Shown piece after piece: positions 32,976-41,900 of a stretch of 64,000 nt of DNA. Every line of letters begins with the position of its first letter. Position 1 is the first letter of the stretch. The stretch lies in the NCBI RefSeq assembly GCF_000154225.1, contig NZ_DS264586.1:1022527-1086526 (forward strand), written 5' to 3'. Source of the DNA: Schaalia dentiphila ATCC 17982 (GTDB lineage: Bacteria; Actinomycetota; Actinomycetes; Actinomycetales; Actinomycetaceae). The translations under genes and the position numbers were made by a program. The notes beneath the pieces were generated by a model that made no database searches, was not told the DNA's origin, and saw only the letters and a list, made by a program, of their open reading frames with translations.

Positions 32976-33305
32976 ATGAAAAAGACGAAGAAGATTGTCG
33001 AAATTGTCGACGACTTCGATGGCACCCCCGCCGATCAGACTGTCCGCTTCGCGTTTAATGGCGCGTCGTACGAAATTGATCTGAGCCGCGAGCATTTCGA
33101 GGAATTTGCCGAGGCCATTCAGCCCTACATTAAGGCTGGTCGCAAGGTGGGTTCGACCCGCCGCCGTGGCAACGCCGGCAACCCCACGCAGCGCCTGGAG
33201 AACGCGAAGATTCGCGCCTGGGCAAAGGAAGAGGGACTCGAGCTGTCCGACCGCGGTCGCATTCCCGCTCCGATCGTCGAGGCTTACCGCAAGGCTCGCG
33301 CCTGA
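32976..33305 (+). CDS. lsr2: Lsr2 family nucleoid-associated protein
   Basis: A 109-residue xenogeneic silencer that bridges A/T-rich DNA. The N-terminal dimerisation domain has TKKIVEIVDDFDGTPADQTV and FAFNGASYEIDLS; a flexible arginine/glycine linker follows (STRRRGNAGNP); the C-terminal DNA-binding domain ends in LSDRGRIPAPIVEAYRKARA, containing the RGR minor-groove hook. ATG at 32976 follows GAGAGGA. The gene stands alone in an A/T-rich leader and ends in a very strong terminator. It is a candidate repressor of the A/T-rich promoter regions seen upstream of the LacZ-like and 39-40 kb membrane genes. Confidence 0.96.
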   Translation: MKKTKKIVEIVDDFDGTPADQTVRFAFNGASYEIDLSREHFEEFAEAIQPYIKAGRKVGSTRRRGNAGNPTQRLENAKIRAWAKEEGLELSDRGRIPAPIVEAYRKARA

Positions 33306-33315
33306 TTCACGACGC

Positions 33316-33354
33316 AATTGCGGGCGCACCGAAAGGTGCGCCCGCAATTCTTTG
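33316..33354 (+). terminator. lsr2 terminator
   Basis: AATTGCGGGCGCACC (33316-33330), GAAA tetraloop, GGTGCGCCCGCAATT (33335-33349) and CTTTG. A perfect 15-bp stem. Confidence 0.93.
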
Positions 33355-33410
33355 TACACAGGTGAGGGGTGGCACGCGTTGTGCGTGCCACCCCTCAGGT
33401 GCGTCGGATG

Positions 33411-33875
33411 TCAGTCCTTGGAGACGACGTTATTCGCGCCCGAGTCGCTGCCAACCTGAGGAGCCTTTCCGTCGTCGTACTGGACAGCGTTATTGGAGCC
33501 GGTGAAGGAGACCTTGTCGGCGGACTTCACCTCGACGGAATTCTGGGAGCCGTTGATCGTGATCTCGGAGACGGCCTCGCCCTCAATGTGGTTGTTCGAG
33601 CCGTTGACGACGACGGTCTTCGTGCCTGCGGGGATCTCGACGTGCGTGTTGGACTCGTTGACCGTGAAGGCGCCGGATGCGTCGGACTTACCGGAGTCGG
33701 TGGACGAATCGGTCTTGGTGTCCGTGCGCGGGTTGCTCGAGGCCTCGGGGGTGGACGAAGCCGCGGGGGCGGAGGAGTCGCCGCCGGAGACGTTGGCGGT
33801 CTGGGTGCAGCCGGTCAGGGCCACGGTGGCGACGGCCAGGGCGGCAGCGGCGGGAAGGAAGGACTTCAGGGACAT
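33411..33875 (-). CDS. Lipoprotein with DUF3060-like repeats
   Basis: A 154-residue secreted lipoprotein. The signal peptide (residues 1-23) ends in the lipobox ALTGC, so Cys24 should be acylated. A Ser/Thr/Asp-rich linker follows. The C-terminal 85 residues contain short beta-strand repeats with alternating Asn/Ser turns (TVVVNGSNNHIEG, EITINGSQNSVEV, KVSFTGSNNAVQY), typical of DUF3060, predicted to form a small beta-solenoid. ATG at 33875 follows AAGGGAGA. It lies 50 bases after the OmpA-like lipoprotein gene on the same strand, probably in one operon. Function unknown. Confidence 0.87.
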   Translation of the reverse strand: MSLKSFLPAAAALAVATVALTGCTQTANVSGGDSSAPAASSTPEASSNPRTDTKTDSSTDSGKSDASGAFTVNESNTHVEIPAGTKTVVVNGSNNHIEGEAVSEITINGSQNSVEVKSADKVSFTGSNNAVQYDDGKAPQVGSDSGANNVVSKD

Positions 33876-33925
33876 GGTGTCTCCCTTTCGTATGTTGATC
33901 AGTTGGTCAAACGTCAATCAGAGTA

Positions 33926-35137
33926 CTAGAAGGCGGGGATGAAGATCTCGACGCGGCGGTTGAGCGCACGGCCGGCCGGGTTGTCCGAACCATCGGCGTT
34001 CTCGTTGGGTGCGACGGGCTTCGACTCGCCGTAGCCGGTCGCATCCAGGATCGCGCTCACGCCGTCCTTCTTCAGCTCGGCGGACACGGCATCCGCGCGC
34101 TCCTGCGAGAGCTGGAGGTTGAAGGCCTCGTCCGAGATGGAATCGGTGTGGCCGTAGATGTGGGCGGTGGGAACCTTCGCGTTGTTGAGCACGCCCGCCA
34201 GGCTCTTCAGGGTCTGGGCGGCTTCGGGGCGGATGTCGGACTTGCCGAAGTCAAAGAGGACGCCGTCCTCCAGGGTGATGACCGTGCCGCAGGACTCGAC
34301 GGGCTTGAGGGACTCGACGGCCGGGAACTTGCCGAGCTTGCCGACCTTCTCGACCTTCGGAGCATCGTTGATGGTCACGCCGTTGACGGTGGCCGTGCCG
34401 TTGCCGTTGTTCTGAATCGTCAGCTTCTCGTCCGAGTAGCTGCCCGTGCCGTCGCCGTTGTTGATGATCGTGACGGTGCCCTTGGAGAATTGGCCGGAGC
34501 CGTCACCGTTGTTGATGATCGACTCCATGGAGGTCGCGTTGGAGTAGTTGCCGCCGCCATTGCCGTCCAGGATGATGCTGGTCGTCGTCGTGGAGTAGGT
34601 GCCCGAACCGTCGGCCTCGACGGTGATGGTCACCATGGTGTCGGCGTTGGAGTAGGTGCCCGAGCCGTCGCCGCCGTAGATGATGGAGATGGGGCCCTCG
34701 GTGATGACGCCGGAGCCGGTGCCGTCGTTGACGACTGTGCCCTTATCGCTGGAGGAGACGGCGGAGCCGTCGCCGCCCAGGACCGTCGAGCCGGACACCA
34801 GGGACGTACCGTCGCACTTGGCGGGGGAGACCGTCACGCCCGGAACGGAGGCAAGGGATGAGGAGGCTGCCTGGACGACGGCCTTGTCTGCGTTCGAGGC
34901 GAACACGTCGATCGCGGGAACCGAGAAGAGCGGGATCGGGGGGATCTCGCCGGGGCGGTAACCCGGGACCGTCGGAACCGAGGCGGGTGTTGCGGACTGG
35001 GTGGGTGCAGCCGTGGTGGCCTCGGCGGTGGGCGCAGCCGCGGGAGTCTGAGGCTTCGAGGAGCCGCAGGCGCCCAGGGCGAGCGTGGTCGCAGCGACGA
35101 GAGCGGAGGCTGTCAGGGTGCGTCGTGTGATGATCAT
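33926..35137 (-). CDS. Lipoprotein with glycine-rich repeats and C-terminal OmpA domain
   Basis: A 403-residue secreted lipoprotein: signal peptide with lipobox ALGAC (Cys near 24), an Ala/Pro/Thr linker, then about residues 115-260 made of roughly 20-residue repeats (GDGSGTYSN, ADGSGTYST, GNGGGNYSN, GDGSGQFSK, GDGTGSYSD), and a C-terminal OmpA domain. The OmpA domain has LFDFGKSDIRPEAAQTLKSL, IYGHTDSISDEAFNLQLSQE and GRALNRRVEI, with the Asp and Arg that bind peptidoglycan meso-diamino or equivalent residues. It would link the outer membrane face to the wall. The repeats resemble the DUF3060 repeats of the neighbour. Start is behind TACGGT at leaderless distance. Confidence 0.9.
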   Translation of the reverse strand: MIITRRTLTASALVAATTLALGACGSSKPQTPAAAPTAEATTAAPTQSATPASVPTVPGYRPGEIPPIPLFSVPAIDVFASNADKAVVQAASSSLASVPGVTVSPAKCDGTSLVSGSTVLGGDGSAVSSSDKGTVVNDGTGSGVITEGPISIIYGGDGSGTYSNADTMVTITVEADGSGTYSTTTTSIILDGNGGGNYSNATSMESIINNGDGSGQFSKGTVTIINNGDGTGSYSDEKLTIQNNGNGTATVNGVTINDAPKVEKVGKLGKFPAVESLKPVESCGTVITLEDGVLFDFGKSDIRPEAAQTLKSLAGVLNNAKVPTAHIYGHTDSISDEAFNLQLSQERADAVSAELKKDGVSAILDATGYGESKPVAPNENADGSDNPAGRALNRRVEIFIPAF

Positions 35138-35409
35138 GAACCTAACCGTACGGGAAAATACGAGGGGTGCACATTGTTCTGGTAATCATGTAAAATCGCG
35201 GAATCTCAAGGAACTCAGGGGCATTCCGAGGGGCACTCAGGGGGTGATCAGGGTATGGCCGGGGTCTTTGTCCGCACAAGATAAGGGGGCCTCGTTCTGC
35301 GTCGTTGGAGGCGGGACCTCGTCCCCCTCGCGGTCCGGTGTCCAAGCTGTGGCGTGATCAACCCCACGGGATATATGAGGAGGGCTGGAACCTGTGGGAC
35401 AATGGAGAC

Positions 35410-36147
35410 ATGAGCTACAAACTGGTGCTGCTCCGCCACGGCGAGAGCGAATGGAATGCAAAGAACCTCTTCACCGGTTGGGTGGATGTTCCGCTGTCGG
35501 ACAAGGGCCGCGCGGAGGCTACCCACGGTGGCGAGCTCCTCAAGGAAGCGGGCGTGAAGCCCGACCTCCTGTTCACGTCGATGCTGCGTCGCGCCATCAT
35601 GACCGCGAACCTCGCCCTCGACGCTGCCGATCGCCACTGGATCCCCGTTGAGCGCAACTGGCGCCTCAACGAGCGTCACTACGGTGCGCTCCAGGGCAAG
35701 AACAAGAAGGAAATCCGCGACGAGTATGGCGAGGAGCAGTTCATGCTGTGGCGCCGTTCCTTCGACGTGGCCCCGCCTGCCATCGAGGCCGGCTCGGAGT
35801 TCTCGCAGGACACCGACCCACGCTACGCCGGCGAGCCCGTCCCCATGAGCGAGTGCCTCAAGGACGTCATCGCGCGTCTGCTGCCCTACTGGGATGAGAC
35901 CATCGTTCCCGCGATCAAGACCGGCAAGACCGTCATGATCGCCGCGCACGGCAACTCCCTGCGCGCCATCGTCAAGCACCTGGATGAGATCTCCGACGAG
36001 GACATCGCCGGCGTCAACATCCCCACCGGCATTCCGCTGGTGTACGAGCTCGACGAGGAAACCCTCAAGCCCATCAAGAAGGGCGGCACCTACCTGGATC
36101 CCGAGGCTGAGGCGAAGATCGCCGCGGTCGCCAACCAGGGCAAGTGA
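35410..36147 (+). CDS. gpmA: 2,3-bisphosphoglycerate-dependent phosphoglycerate mutase
   Basis: A 245-residue glycolytic enzyme that interconverts 3- and 2-phosphoglycerate. The phospho-histidine signature [20 protein letters not shown] is at the N-terminus; [14 protein letters not shown] and the second histidine in [15 protein letters not shown] are present, as is [11 protein letters not shown]. The length is the norm for the dPGM family. ATG at 35410 lies six bases after a GACAAT box, so leaderless initiation is likely; the longer upstream frame crosses the promoter. A double terminator follows. Confidence 0.97.
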   Translation: MSYKLVLLRHGESEWNAKNLFTGWVDVPLSDKGRAEATHGGELLKEAGVKPDLLFTSMLRRAIMTANLALDAADRHWIPVERNWRLNERHYGALQGKNKKEIRDEYGEEQFMLWRRSFDVAPPAIEAGSEFSQDTDPRYAGEPVPMSECLKDVIARLLPYWDETIVPAIKTGKTVMIAAHGNSLRAIVKHLDEISDEDIAGVNIPTGIPLVYELDEETLKPIKKGGTYLDPEAEAKIAAVANQGK

Positions 36148-36154
36148 GCTGAGC

Positions 36155-36194
36155 GGAGCCCCGGCATCGTCTGAATGGACGAGGCCGGGGCTCC
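36155..36194 (+). terminator. First hairpin after gpmA
   Basis: GGAGCCCCGGC (36155-36165) pairs with GCCGGGGCTCC (36184-36194); the loop side carries GACGAG from the recurrent motif. Confidence 0.65.
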
Positions 36195-36199
36195 GTCAT

Positions 36200-36220
36200 G
36201 CCCGGAAAACCGGGCTTTTT
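36200..36220 (+). terminator. Intrinsic terminator after gpmA
   Basis: GCCCGG, loop AAAA, CCGGGC (36210-36215), then TTTTT. Confidence 0.9.
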
Positions 36221-36378
36221 GGGTTGTGATACCCGTCCTTATGGCGCACGTTTGAACGTGAGCAGGGTCGCATGCTGGGATGAACTGCGGTCGTGCTTGA
36301 GGTTGGTTTGTGTCGATCCTTGTATGCGTGTAACGTTGAGCTTTCACACTGTATGGGTCGGTTTTGCTCGCCAGCTGG

Positions 36379-36384
36379 TAGAAT
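36379..36384 (+). promoter_or_regulatory. carD -10 box
   Basis: TAGAAT about 38 bases before the carD ATG. Unlike many neighbours, carD has a leader with AGGAG upstream of the start. Confidence 0.45.
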
Positions 36385-36421
36385 AGTTGTGCTATCCACG
36401 CAAGCACTCAGGAGTCCATCC

Positions 36422-36940
36422 ATGTCGTTTGAAATCGGTCAGACGGTCGTCTACCCGCACCACGGCGCAGCCACGATCGAAGAGGTCATGACGCGCACCA
36501 TTCGTGGTGAGGAGCGGACGTACCTGAAGCTGCGTGTGAATCAGGGTGATCTTGAGATTCAGGTCCCCGCCGAAAACGTCGACATGGTTGGCGTCCGCGA
36601 CATCGTCGACGAGGACGGCCTCGAAGAGGTCCTCTCCGTCCTGCGTGCCCCCTACATCGAGGAGCCCACCAACTGGTCGCGCCGCTTCAAGGCGAACCAG
36701 GAGAAGATCGCCACCGGCGACATCGTGAAGGTCGCCGAGGTCGTGCGTGACCTGACCCGCCGCGACGACCTGAAGAAGCTGTCCACGGGCGAGAAGCGCA
36801 TGCTGACGAAGGCCCGCGGAATCCTCACCTCCGAGCTGGCCCTGGCGCGCAACATTGAAAAGTCCGCCGCCGCCGAGCGCCTCGACGCCGTCCTGGCTGA
36901 GGGTCGCATCGAAGTCGAAGAAGATGCCGTCGAAGAGTGA
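36422..36940 (+). CDS. carD: CarD family RNA polymerase-binding regulator
   Basis: A 172-residue essential actinobacterial transcription factor that binds the beta subunit and stabilises open complexes at rRNA and other promoters. The N-terminal RID domain starts [20 protein letters not shown] and contains [20 protein letters not shown]; the helical DNA-binding part has [37 protein letters not shown] and the tryptophan that wedges the bubble (NWSRR). ATG at 36422 follows AGGAG. It overlaps ispD by 17 bases, the usual carD-ispD order. Confidence 0.97.
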   Translation: MSFEIGQTVVYPHHGAATIEEVMTRTIRGEERTYLKLRVNQGDLEIQVPAENVDMVGVRDIVDEDGLEEVLSVLRAPYIEEPTNWSRRFKANQEKIATGDIVKVAEVVRDLTRRDDLKKLSTGEKRMLTKARGILTSELALARNIEKSAAAERLDAVLAEGRIEVEEDAVEE

Positions 36941-37640
36941 GTCCTGCGCGGTCCTGACGGCCGCCGGCTCCGGCTCTCGCCTCTGCTGCGAGGGGCCGAA
37001 AGCCCTCGTTGAACTCTCGGGTCGCCCCCTTGTCTGGTGGGCGGCCCGCGGCCTACGCGCCGGGGGAGTGGGGGCGATCGTCGTGACGGCCCCGGCCTCG
37101 TCCATCGAGGAATTTCGTAGCGCCCTGTCCGATATTGATGATCTGACCGTCGTCGCCGGCTCCGATCGCTCGCGTCAGGAGTCCGTGGCCCTCGGCCTGG
37201 CCGCGCTTGGCCGGTGCGAGGCGGACACGGTCGTCCTCGTGCACGACGCGGCGCGGCCCCTGACGCCCCCGCAGGTCACCGAGCGCGTCATCGACGCGGT
37301 TGCCGGCGGCGCGGGCGCGGTCATCCCCGTCCTGCCCGTCACCGACACCCTCAAGACCGTGGATGCCTCCGGCGTGGTCGTCGGCACGCCCCGCCGCTCC
37401 GACATGGTGGCCGTGCAGACCCCGCAGGGCTTCCGCTGGGACGTCCTCATTCGCGCGCACGAGGAGGGAGCCTCCCTGGGCGCGGACGAGGCCCGGGCGG
37501 CCACGGACGACGCCGGCCTCGTAGAGGCCATCGGCGGTTCCGTCCAGACCGTCGCGGGCGACGAACGCTCGATGAAGGTCACGCGCCCCCTCGACCTGGC
37601 GCTTGCGCAGATCCTGGTCGCCGAGGAGACGAGTGCCTAA
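36924..37640 (+). CDS. ispD: 2-C-methyl-D-erythritol 4-phosphate cytidylyltransferase
   Basis: A 238-residue enzyme of the MEP isoprenoid pathway, joining CTP and methylerythritol phosphate. The nucleotide-binding start [20 protein letters not shown] replaces the usual AAGxGxRxG with a Cys-Cys pair before the conserved Lys. Other motifs: [35 protein letters not shown] [12 protein letters not shown] and [13 protein letters not shown] at 36924 lies inside the end of carD. Normally ispF follows directly; here ispF is 4.4 kb away on the other strand. Confidence 0.95.
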   Translation: MPSKSESCAVLTAAGSGSRLCCEGPKALVELSGRPLVWWAARGLRAGGVGAIVVTAPASSIEEFRSALSDIDDLTVVAGSDRSRQESVALGLAALGRCEADTVVLVHDAARPLTPPQVTERVIDAVAGGAGAVIPVLPVTDTLKTVDASGVVVGTPRRSDMVAVQTPQGFRWDVLIRAHEEGASLGADEARAATDDAGLVEAIGGSVQTVAGDERSMKVTRPLDLALAQILVAEETSA

Positions 37641-37712
37641 AGGCCTGCCCGGTTGGCGTTGTCGGGTGCGCTCGTAGCTCGCGCCCCACCGCAGCCCGGG
37701 CGGTGATATGCG

Positions 37713-38501
37713 TCAGCGGGCCGTCAAGATCGCGCATGCCATCCTGGCTCCCTCTGAGGAAGCCAGCATTGTAAGCTTTTCCGGCCGATTGTTGAAGTAG
37801 GTGACCAGGCTGTCTACCCGCGAAAGCGGTATGGGGATTCCTGTCATGTCGAACTCCATGTCGCGGTTGGCTCCGTCGGCGGACACGTACATGAGCGGAA
37901 GCTAATCGCCGATGTCGGGAATTGGACTGAAGCCCTTAATGGTCGGATGGCGATCCCACGGAATACGTGTCGCGGACTTGTCGATGAGAGAACGGAACGC
38001 GACATCTTCAGGAGTGAATTCGATGATCGGGCCCTGATGGATGAGCCAGAGCCTGTGGGGTGAGGACATGAACATGAAATAGAACATCGTCGAGAACATG
38101 AGGCCCGTGATCAAGCTGAGGACAGCGCCGACGGCCGAGTGGGTCACCAGCACTTCGATGATGATCGCTATCGGAGCGCAGGCTATGCCGATGCCGAAGG
38201 CGATCTGTTTCACGCGAACGAGGGCAAGGGTGGGACGTATCGATATTCCCATACCCTCCACGTGCACGATCCATCTGTCGTATCGGCGGAGCATGTGAGT
38301 GACTGCGAGGAACGCAGATGCGATGCCTAAGAGCAAGCAGTAGACAGAGAAAAATAGCGCGATGCCGCCTGGAATATAGCCCGACAGTAAGAGGAAGATA
38401 ACCGCGGTCACCGGGAAGAAGATGGCCGGGCGAACTAAGTTATTCGCCTTTGCATACTGCTTGTCGGCTTCCGAGGGGCTCACCAGCGTGCTGCGTGCCA
38501 T
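37713..38501 (-). pseudogene. Four-helix membrane protein gene interrupted by an in-frame TAG
   Basis: The frame starts at ATG 38501 (after GGAAGGAG) and runs 199 codons to TAG at 37904-37902. Beyond the TAG the same frame continues for 62 codons to TGA at 37713, reading LPLMYVSADG and GIPIPLSRVDSLVTYF, which align with the tail of the paralogue at 39442-40221 (LMHVSTRDSED, GMPICYWQLARLINHF). The TAG aligns with a proline codon position without any gap. So this is one gene with a nonsense mutation; the short product (about 199 residues with four hydrophobic segments) may still be made. Function unknown. Confidence 0.82.
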
Positions 38502-38527
38502 CGTCTTCTCCTTCCAGGGTGACATAC

Positions 38528-38576
38528 CAGCATATGACATGTGGTCAGGTCGCGCTGGTGGTTCCCCGGCCTCGTC
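38528..38576 (-). repeat. 49-bp exact direct repeat, copy 1
   Basis: Begins CAGCATATGACATGTGGTCA and ends in CCCCGGCCTCGTC. It is identical to 40401-40449. Both copies lie just upstream of paralogous membrane-protein genes on the minus strand, so they probably carry a shared promoter or operator. Confidence 0.8.
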
Positions 38577-38612
38577 GTGGGGATCCAACGAGAGCTCGGG
38601 GGTGGCCGCGTC

Positions 38613-39437
38613 TCAGGCGTCCGGGTCTTGTCCTCGCAGGAGCGCTCGCACCATGTCGACGCCGGTCTCGGTGCCGAGAACGCGCCGCCGCCGGGGGTTG
38701 GAGGCGAAATAGTCAATAAGTCGCTCGAAGGCGACGTAGGAGAGCCCTGGATCCTTGAGGCACAGCCACGTGACACCGTCCTCGCCATCCGAGGTCCAGT
38801 GGACGGCGGTCATGCCCTTGATAGTCTCCCCCACGCCGGTCACATCACTCCAGGCTGCCGTTTTGAGCCGAGGAAGAATGTCTTTCTCGGCGAAGGCGAA
38901 ACCCGAGGGGACGAGAAGGAGCTTCTGTGCTTTGACGTCGCGCGGTTGTGGAAAATACAGATACGTGTGCTTCACGAGAAAGGAAACGATAAGGATGCAG
39001 GCCAAGAGTGACATAAGGAAACCATTCTTGGTGCTCGAGGAGAATGCGAGAGGAATGAGGGAAATCAAAACGCCGCTCACTCCCCATGTAAAGCCGGCGA
39101 GGCGCCTCTGAGAGAAGGTGGTGTCCCCGATGATCAGCAGCTCTGTGATCGTGCTTTCCCCCTGGCGCGTCGTGGTGTCAGTGACCCTCGGCGGGCGGCT
39201 GGGTGCGCGCGCATAGGCAACGGCGGCCGGAATGAAGGCGATGAGGAGGATAAAGACGATAGCGAGCCCGTAACGCAGGCCGAGGGCGGGGAAGCCGAGC
39301 GCGATGAGGGCAGCGAGGACGAGTGCTGCCGTGACTCCGACAGCATAGAAGCATGCGGGGACGATCCACGCTCGGCGCATGATGGCGTCGGCTTGTGCTG
39401 GGGTGAGAGGTCGGCGGATGAGGGTCAGGGGGAGCAT
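38613..39437 (-). CDS. Membrane protein, paralogue of its neighbours
   Basis: A 274-residue protein with four hydrophobic helices in two pairs (residues about 25-75 and 115-165) and a soluble C-terminal domain ending VLGTETGVDMVRALL. The C-terminal part parallels TLGTPQGPQLVTDIL in the 39442-40221 protein, so it belongs to the same small family: two helix pairs separated by a beta-rich segment, then a cytoplasmic domain. It ends 112 bases upstream of the TAG-interrupted gene and starts four bases after the stop of the next paralogue, hence cotranscribed with it. The family is not recognised; the layout resembles small PH-like membrane proteins. Confidence 0.8.
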   Translation of the reverse strand: MLPLTLIRRPLTPAQADAIMRRAWIVPACFYAVGVTAALVLAALIALGFPALGLRYGLAIVFILLIAFIPAAVAYARAPSRPPRVTDTTTRQGESTITELLIIGDTTFSQRRLAGFTWGVSGVLISLIPLAFSSSTKNGFLMSLLACILIVSFLVKHTYLYFPQPRDVKAQKLLLVPSGFAFAEKDILPRLKTAAWSDVTGVGETIKGMTAVHWTSDGEDGVTWLCLKDPGLSYVAFERLIDYFASNPRRRRVLGTETGVDMVRALLRGQDPDA

Positions 39438-39441
39438 GCGC

Positions 39442-40221
39442 CTAGCCTGCCGTCAGGATGTCGGTGACGAGCTGCGGTCCCTGCGGTGTTCCGAGCGTTG
39501 CTCGATCCTCAGGATGGGCGACAAAATGGTTGATGAGTCGCGCGAGTTGCCAGTAGCAGATGGGCATCCCCTTCATATCGAAAACGAGCGCATCCTCGGA
39601 GTCTCGGGTGGATACGTGCATTAACTGGTGTGGCTCATTGGCGACGATGAAAAGCTCGAATCCCTCAATCTGGGGGTTGCGATCCCAACGGATGCGTGTC
39701 GGGTTGTCGTGCAGGAGGGGGTGAATAGCCAGTTGCTCGGGGCCGAGCGTGATCAGCGGTGACCGGTGGATGCGTGAGGGGCGATACTCCGTCATCTTGA
39801 ACATTGTGTATCCGAGGAACGAATAGGAAAATCCCAGGATTAGGCTCATAACAGAATTAGGCTGAATAAGGAACAAGAGAAGTGTGATGGGGCCGCAGCT
39901 CAAGAAGAAAACGGAGTTGATCGACGAAACGTAGAAGGGAAAAATAAAGGGGTAGAGGGCGATTCCTTCTGACTCGACGCGTATGAGGACTCCCCGGCGC
40001 TGTTGAAGGATCTCGGCGATGCCGAGTGTGAGGGATGAGAGGGCGAGGAGAATCGGCACTGCGACAAAAAGGAACGTGTAGGCGATTGGGAAAAAGCTGC
40101 GTATACAGAAAAAGAAAATTGCACAAATAGCGCAAACGGCGGTAATGAAGAAATTTGCACGTGCCTTGGATAGGCGTTCGTCCGCATCGGACACGCTACG
40201 TAAATTGTGGTGGTCTACCAT
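39442..40221 (-). CDS. Membrane protein, full-length member of the local family
   Basis: A 259-residue protein: four hydrophobic segments (about 25-65 and 100-150), then a soluble domain with RIHRSPLITLGPEQLAIHP, RIRWDRNPQIEGFEL, LMHVSTRDSEDALVFDMKGM and ARLINHFVAHPED. ATG at 40221 follows GGAGG. The gene is A/T-richer than its surroundings (many Phe and Ile codons), a possible sign of transfer or relaxed selection. It is the reference copy that reveals the TAG in its paralogue. A 44-codon remnant overlaps its start. Function unknown. Confidence 0.82.
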   Translation of the reverse strand: MVDHHNLRSVSDADERLSKARANFFITAVCAICAIFFFCIRSFFPIAYTFLFVAVPILLALSSLTLGIAEILQQRRGVLIRVESEGIALYPFIFPFYVSSINSVFFLSCGPITLLLFLIQPNSVMSLILGFSYSFLGYTMFKMTEYRPSRIHRSPLITLGPEQLAIHPLLHDNPTRIRWDRNPQIEGFELFIVANEPHQLMHVSTRDSEDALVFDMKGMPICYWQLARLINHFVAHPEDRATLGTPQGPQLVTDILTAG

Positions 40222-40349
40222 GATCCTCCAAACATGTAGTAGGGAAGATGAGAGACAAATGCATCAGCTCTTTCACGATATTCAAGTGGAATCTCCTCGT
40301 AAAGAGTGTCACCTCCAGCTGCAGCGACGATACCTGCTGCGACGCCTGT
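40215..40349 (-). pseudogene. Coding remnant overlapping the start of the membrane gene
   Basis: A 44-codon frame bounded by TAA at 40352-40350 and TAG at 40217-40215 reads GGDTLYEEIPLEYRERADAF and ends in LPYYMFGGSW. It has no start codon, but its composition is protein-like and its stop overlaps the next ATG by seven bases, as in a coupled operon. It looks like the tail of a gene that lost its N-terminus. I do not recognise the family. Confidence 0.45.
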
Positions 40350-40400
40350 TTAAGGAGGCGCTACATCGGGGTGTGTTAACGGACATCTCTGCCATGTAGA

Positions 40401-40449
40401 CAGCATATGACATGTGGTCAGGTCGCGCTGGTGGTTCCCCGGCCTCGTC
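40401..40449 (-). repeat. 49-bp exact direct repeat, copy 2
   Basis: Identical to 38528-38576, 1,873 bp away. It lies 180 bases before the start of the 39442-40221 gene and 100 bases before the divergent MFS gene. Confidence 0.8.
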
Positions 40450-40549
40450 CCTGGGGCGGCCCGAGGAGTAAGTGAGCTACGAAACGTGGTAGTTTCACCC
40501 TGGACGCACACACGCCTCCGAGCACTCCCCATCGAAGGAGCCCGATCCC

Positions 40550-41899
40550 ATGAGCACAACGCCCACCACCCCACACCGCGTGATCACGCGCCGAGTCGTC
40601 GACTGGGCGGCCTGGGACTGGGGCAGCGCCGCCTTCAACGCGGTCGCCACAACCTTCGTGTTTACGACCTACCTGACCAGCGACGGCGTCTTCACCGACG
40701 CGGGTACGGCTTCGACCTGGCTCAGCAACGGCATGACGATCGCGGGCATGTTCATCGCCCTGCTGGCCCCCATCACCGGCCAGCGCGCCGATCGACGAGG
40801 CCGGGGCGGAGTCTGGCTCGGATGGTTCACAGGCGCGGTCGTTGTCTGCATGCTCGCCATGTACTTCGTGCACCCCGAGTCGGTCCTCGGTCCCCAGGGT
40901 GCCCTCATGCTGGGTATTGCGCTGCTCGGCCTGGGTAACGTGTTCTTCGAGTTCGCCTCGGTGAACTACAACGCGATGCTCAACCACCTGGGCGAGAAGG
41001 AAGACCGCGGCAAGATCTCCGGCTTCGGCTGGGCAGCCGGCTACATCGGCGGCATCGTCCTGCTGCTCATCCTCTACGTCGGCCTCATCGGCGTCAACCT
41101 GCTGAACGTACCCACCGACGCGCACCTGAACATCCGCATCTCCATGGTGATCGCCGCCCTGTGGCTCGGCGGCTTCGCGATCCCCGTCATCCTCCACCCG
41201 CCGATGCCCAAGAAGGTCCAGACCGGCGGCGACAACGAGTCGATCATCGACTCCTACAAGCTCCTGTGGCGCACGGTGCGCACCCTCAAGAACGAGGCCC
41301 CGCACACCCTCTTCTTCCTCATCGCCTCCGCCGTCTTCCGCGACGGCCTCGCCGGCGTCTTCACCTTCGGTGCCGTCCTGGCTAAGACCGCCTTCGGCTT
41401 CAGCGCCAGCGAGGTGTTGATCTTCGCAATCGCCGCCAATGTTGTCGCAGGCCTGGCGACCGTCGCCTTCGGCTGGGTCGACGACAAGATCGGCCCGAAG
41501 AAGGTCATCATCCTGTCCCTGAGTGCGATGGTCGTCGCCGGCTTCGGCGTCTTCTTCCTGCACGCCCGCGGCCCCGCCGTGTTCTGGAGCCTCGGCCTGG
41601 TCCTCTGCGTCTTCGTCGGCCCCACGCAGTCCGCGTCGCGTTCCTTCCTGTCGCGCATCATCCCCGCCGGCCGCGAGGGCGAGGTCTTCGGCCTCTACGC
41701 GACGACCGGCCGCGCCGTGTCCTTCATGGCTCCCGCCATGTACAGCCTCTTCCTCATGCTCGGCAAGCGTATGACGCCCGCCGGCGAGGACTACACCTAC
41801 TGGGGCGTCCTCGGCATCATGCTGATCCTCGGCGTCGGCCTGGCCCTCACGATCCCCGTGAAGGCAGACCGCGCGACCCTGGACCACATGGAGGGCTGA
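40550..41899 (+). CDS. MFS transporter, Atg22/UMF1-like
   Basis: A 449-residue polytopic protein with twelve hydrophobic helices. The start RRVVDWAAWDWGSAAFNAVA and the loop LNHLGEKEDRGKISGFGWAAGYIGG are typical of the Atg22-like (vacuole effluxer) MFS group, found in many actinobacteria, where the cargo (amino acids or others) is not established. The central loop between helices six and seven carries NESIIDSYKLLWRTVRTLKN. ATG at 40550 follows GAAGGAG. It is divergent from the membrane-protein cluster and convergent with ispF. Confidence 0.9.
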   Translation: MSTTPTTPHRVITRRVVDWAAWDWGSAAFNAVATTFVFTTYLTSDGVFTDAGTASTWLSNGMTIAGMFIALLAPITGQRADRRGRGGVWLGWFTGAVVVCMLAMYFVHPESVLGPQGALMLGIALLGLGNVFFEFASVNYNAMLNHLGEKEDRGKISGFGWAAGYIGGIVLLLILYVGLIGVNLLNVPTDAHLNIRISMVIAALWLGGFAIPVILHPPMPKKVQTGGDNESIIDSYKLLWRTVRTLKNEAPHTLFFLIASAVFRDGLAGVFTFGAVLAKTAFGFSASEVLIFAIAANVVAGLATVAFGWVDDKIGPKKVIILSLSAMVVAGFGVFFLHARGPAVFWSLGLVLCVFVGPTQSASRSFLSRIIPAGREGEVFGLYATTGRAVSFMAPAMYSLFLMLGKRMTPAGEDYTYWGVLGIMLILGVGLALTIPVKADRATLDHMEG

Positions 41900-41900
41900 A

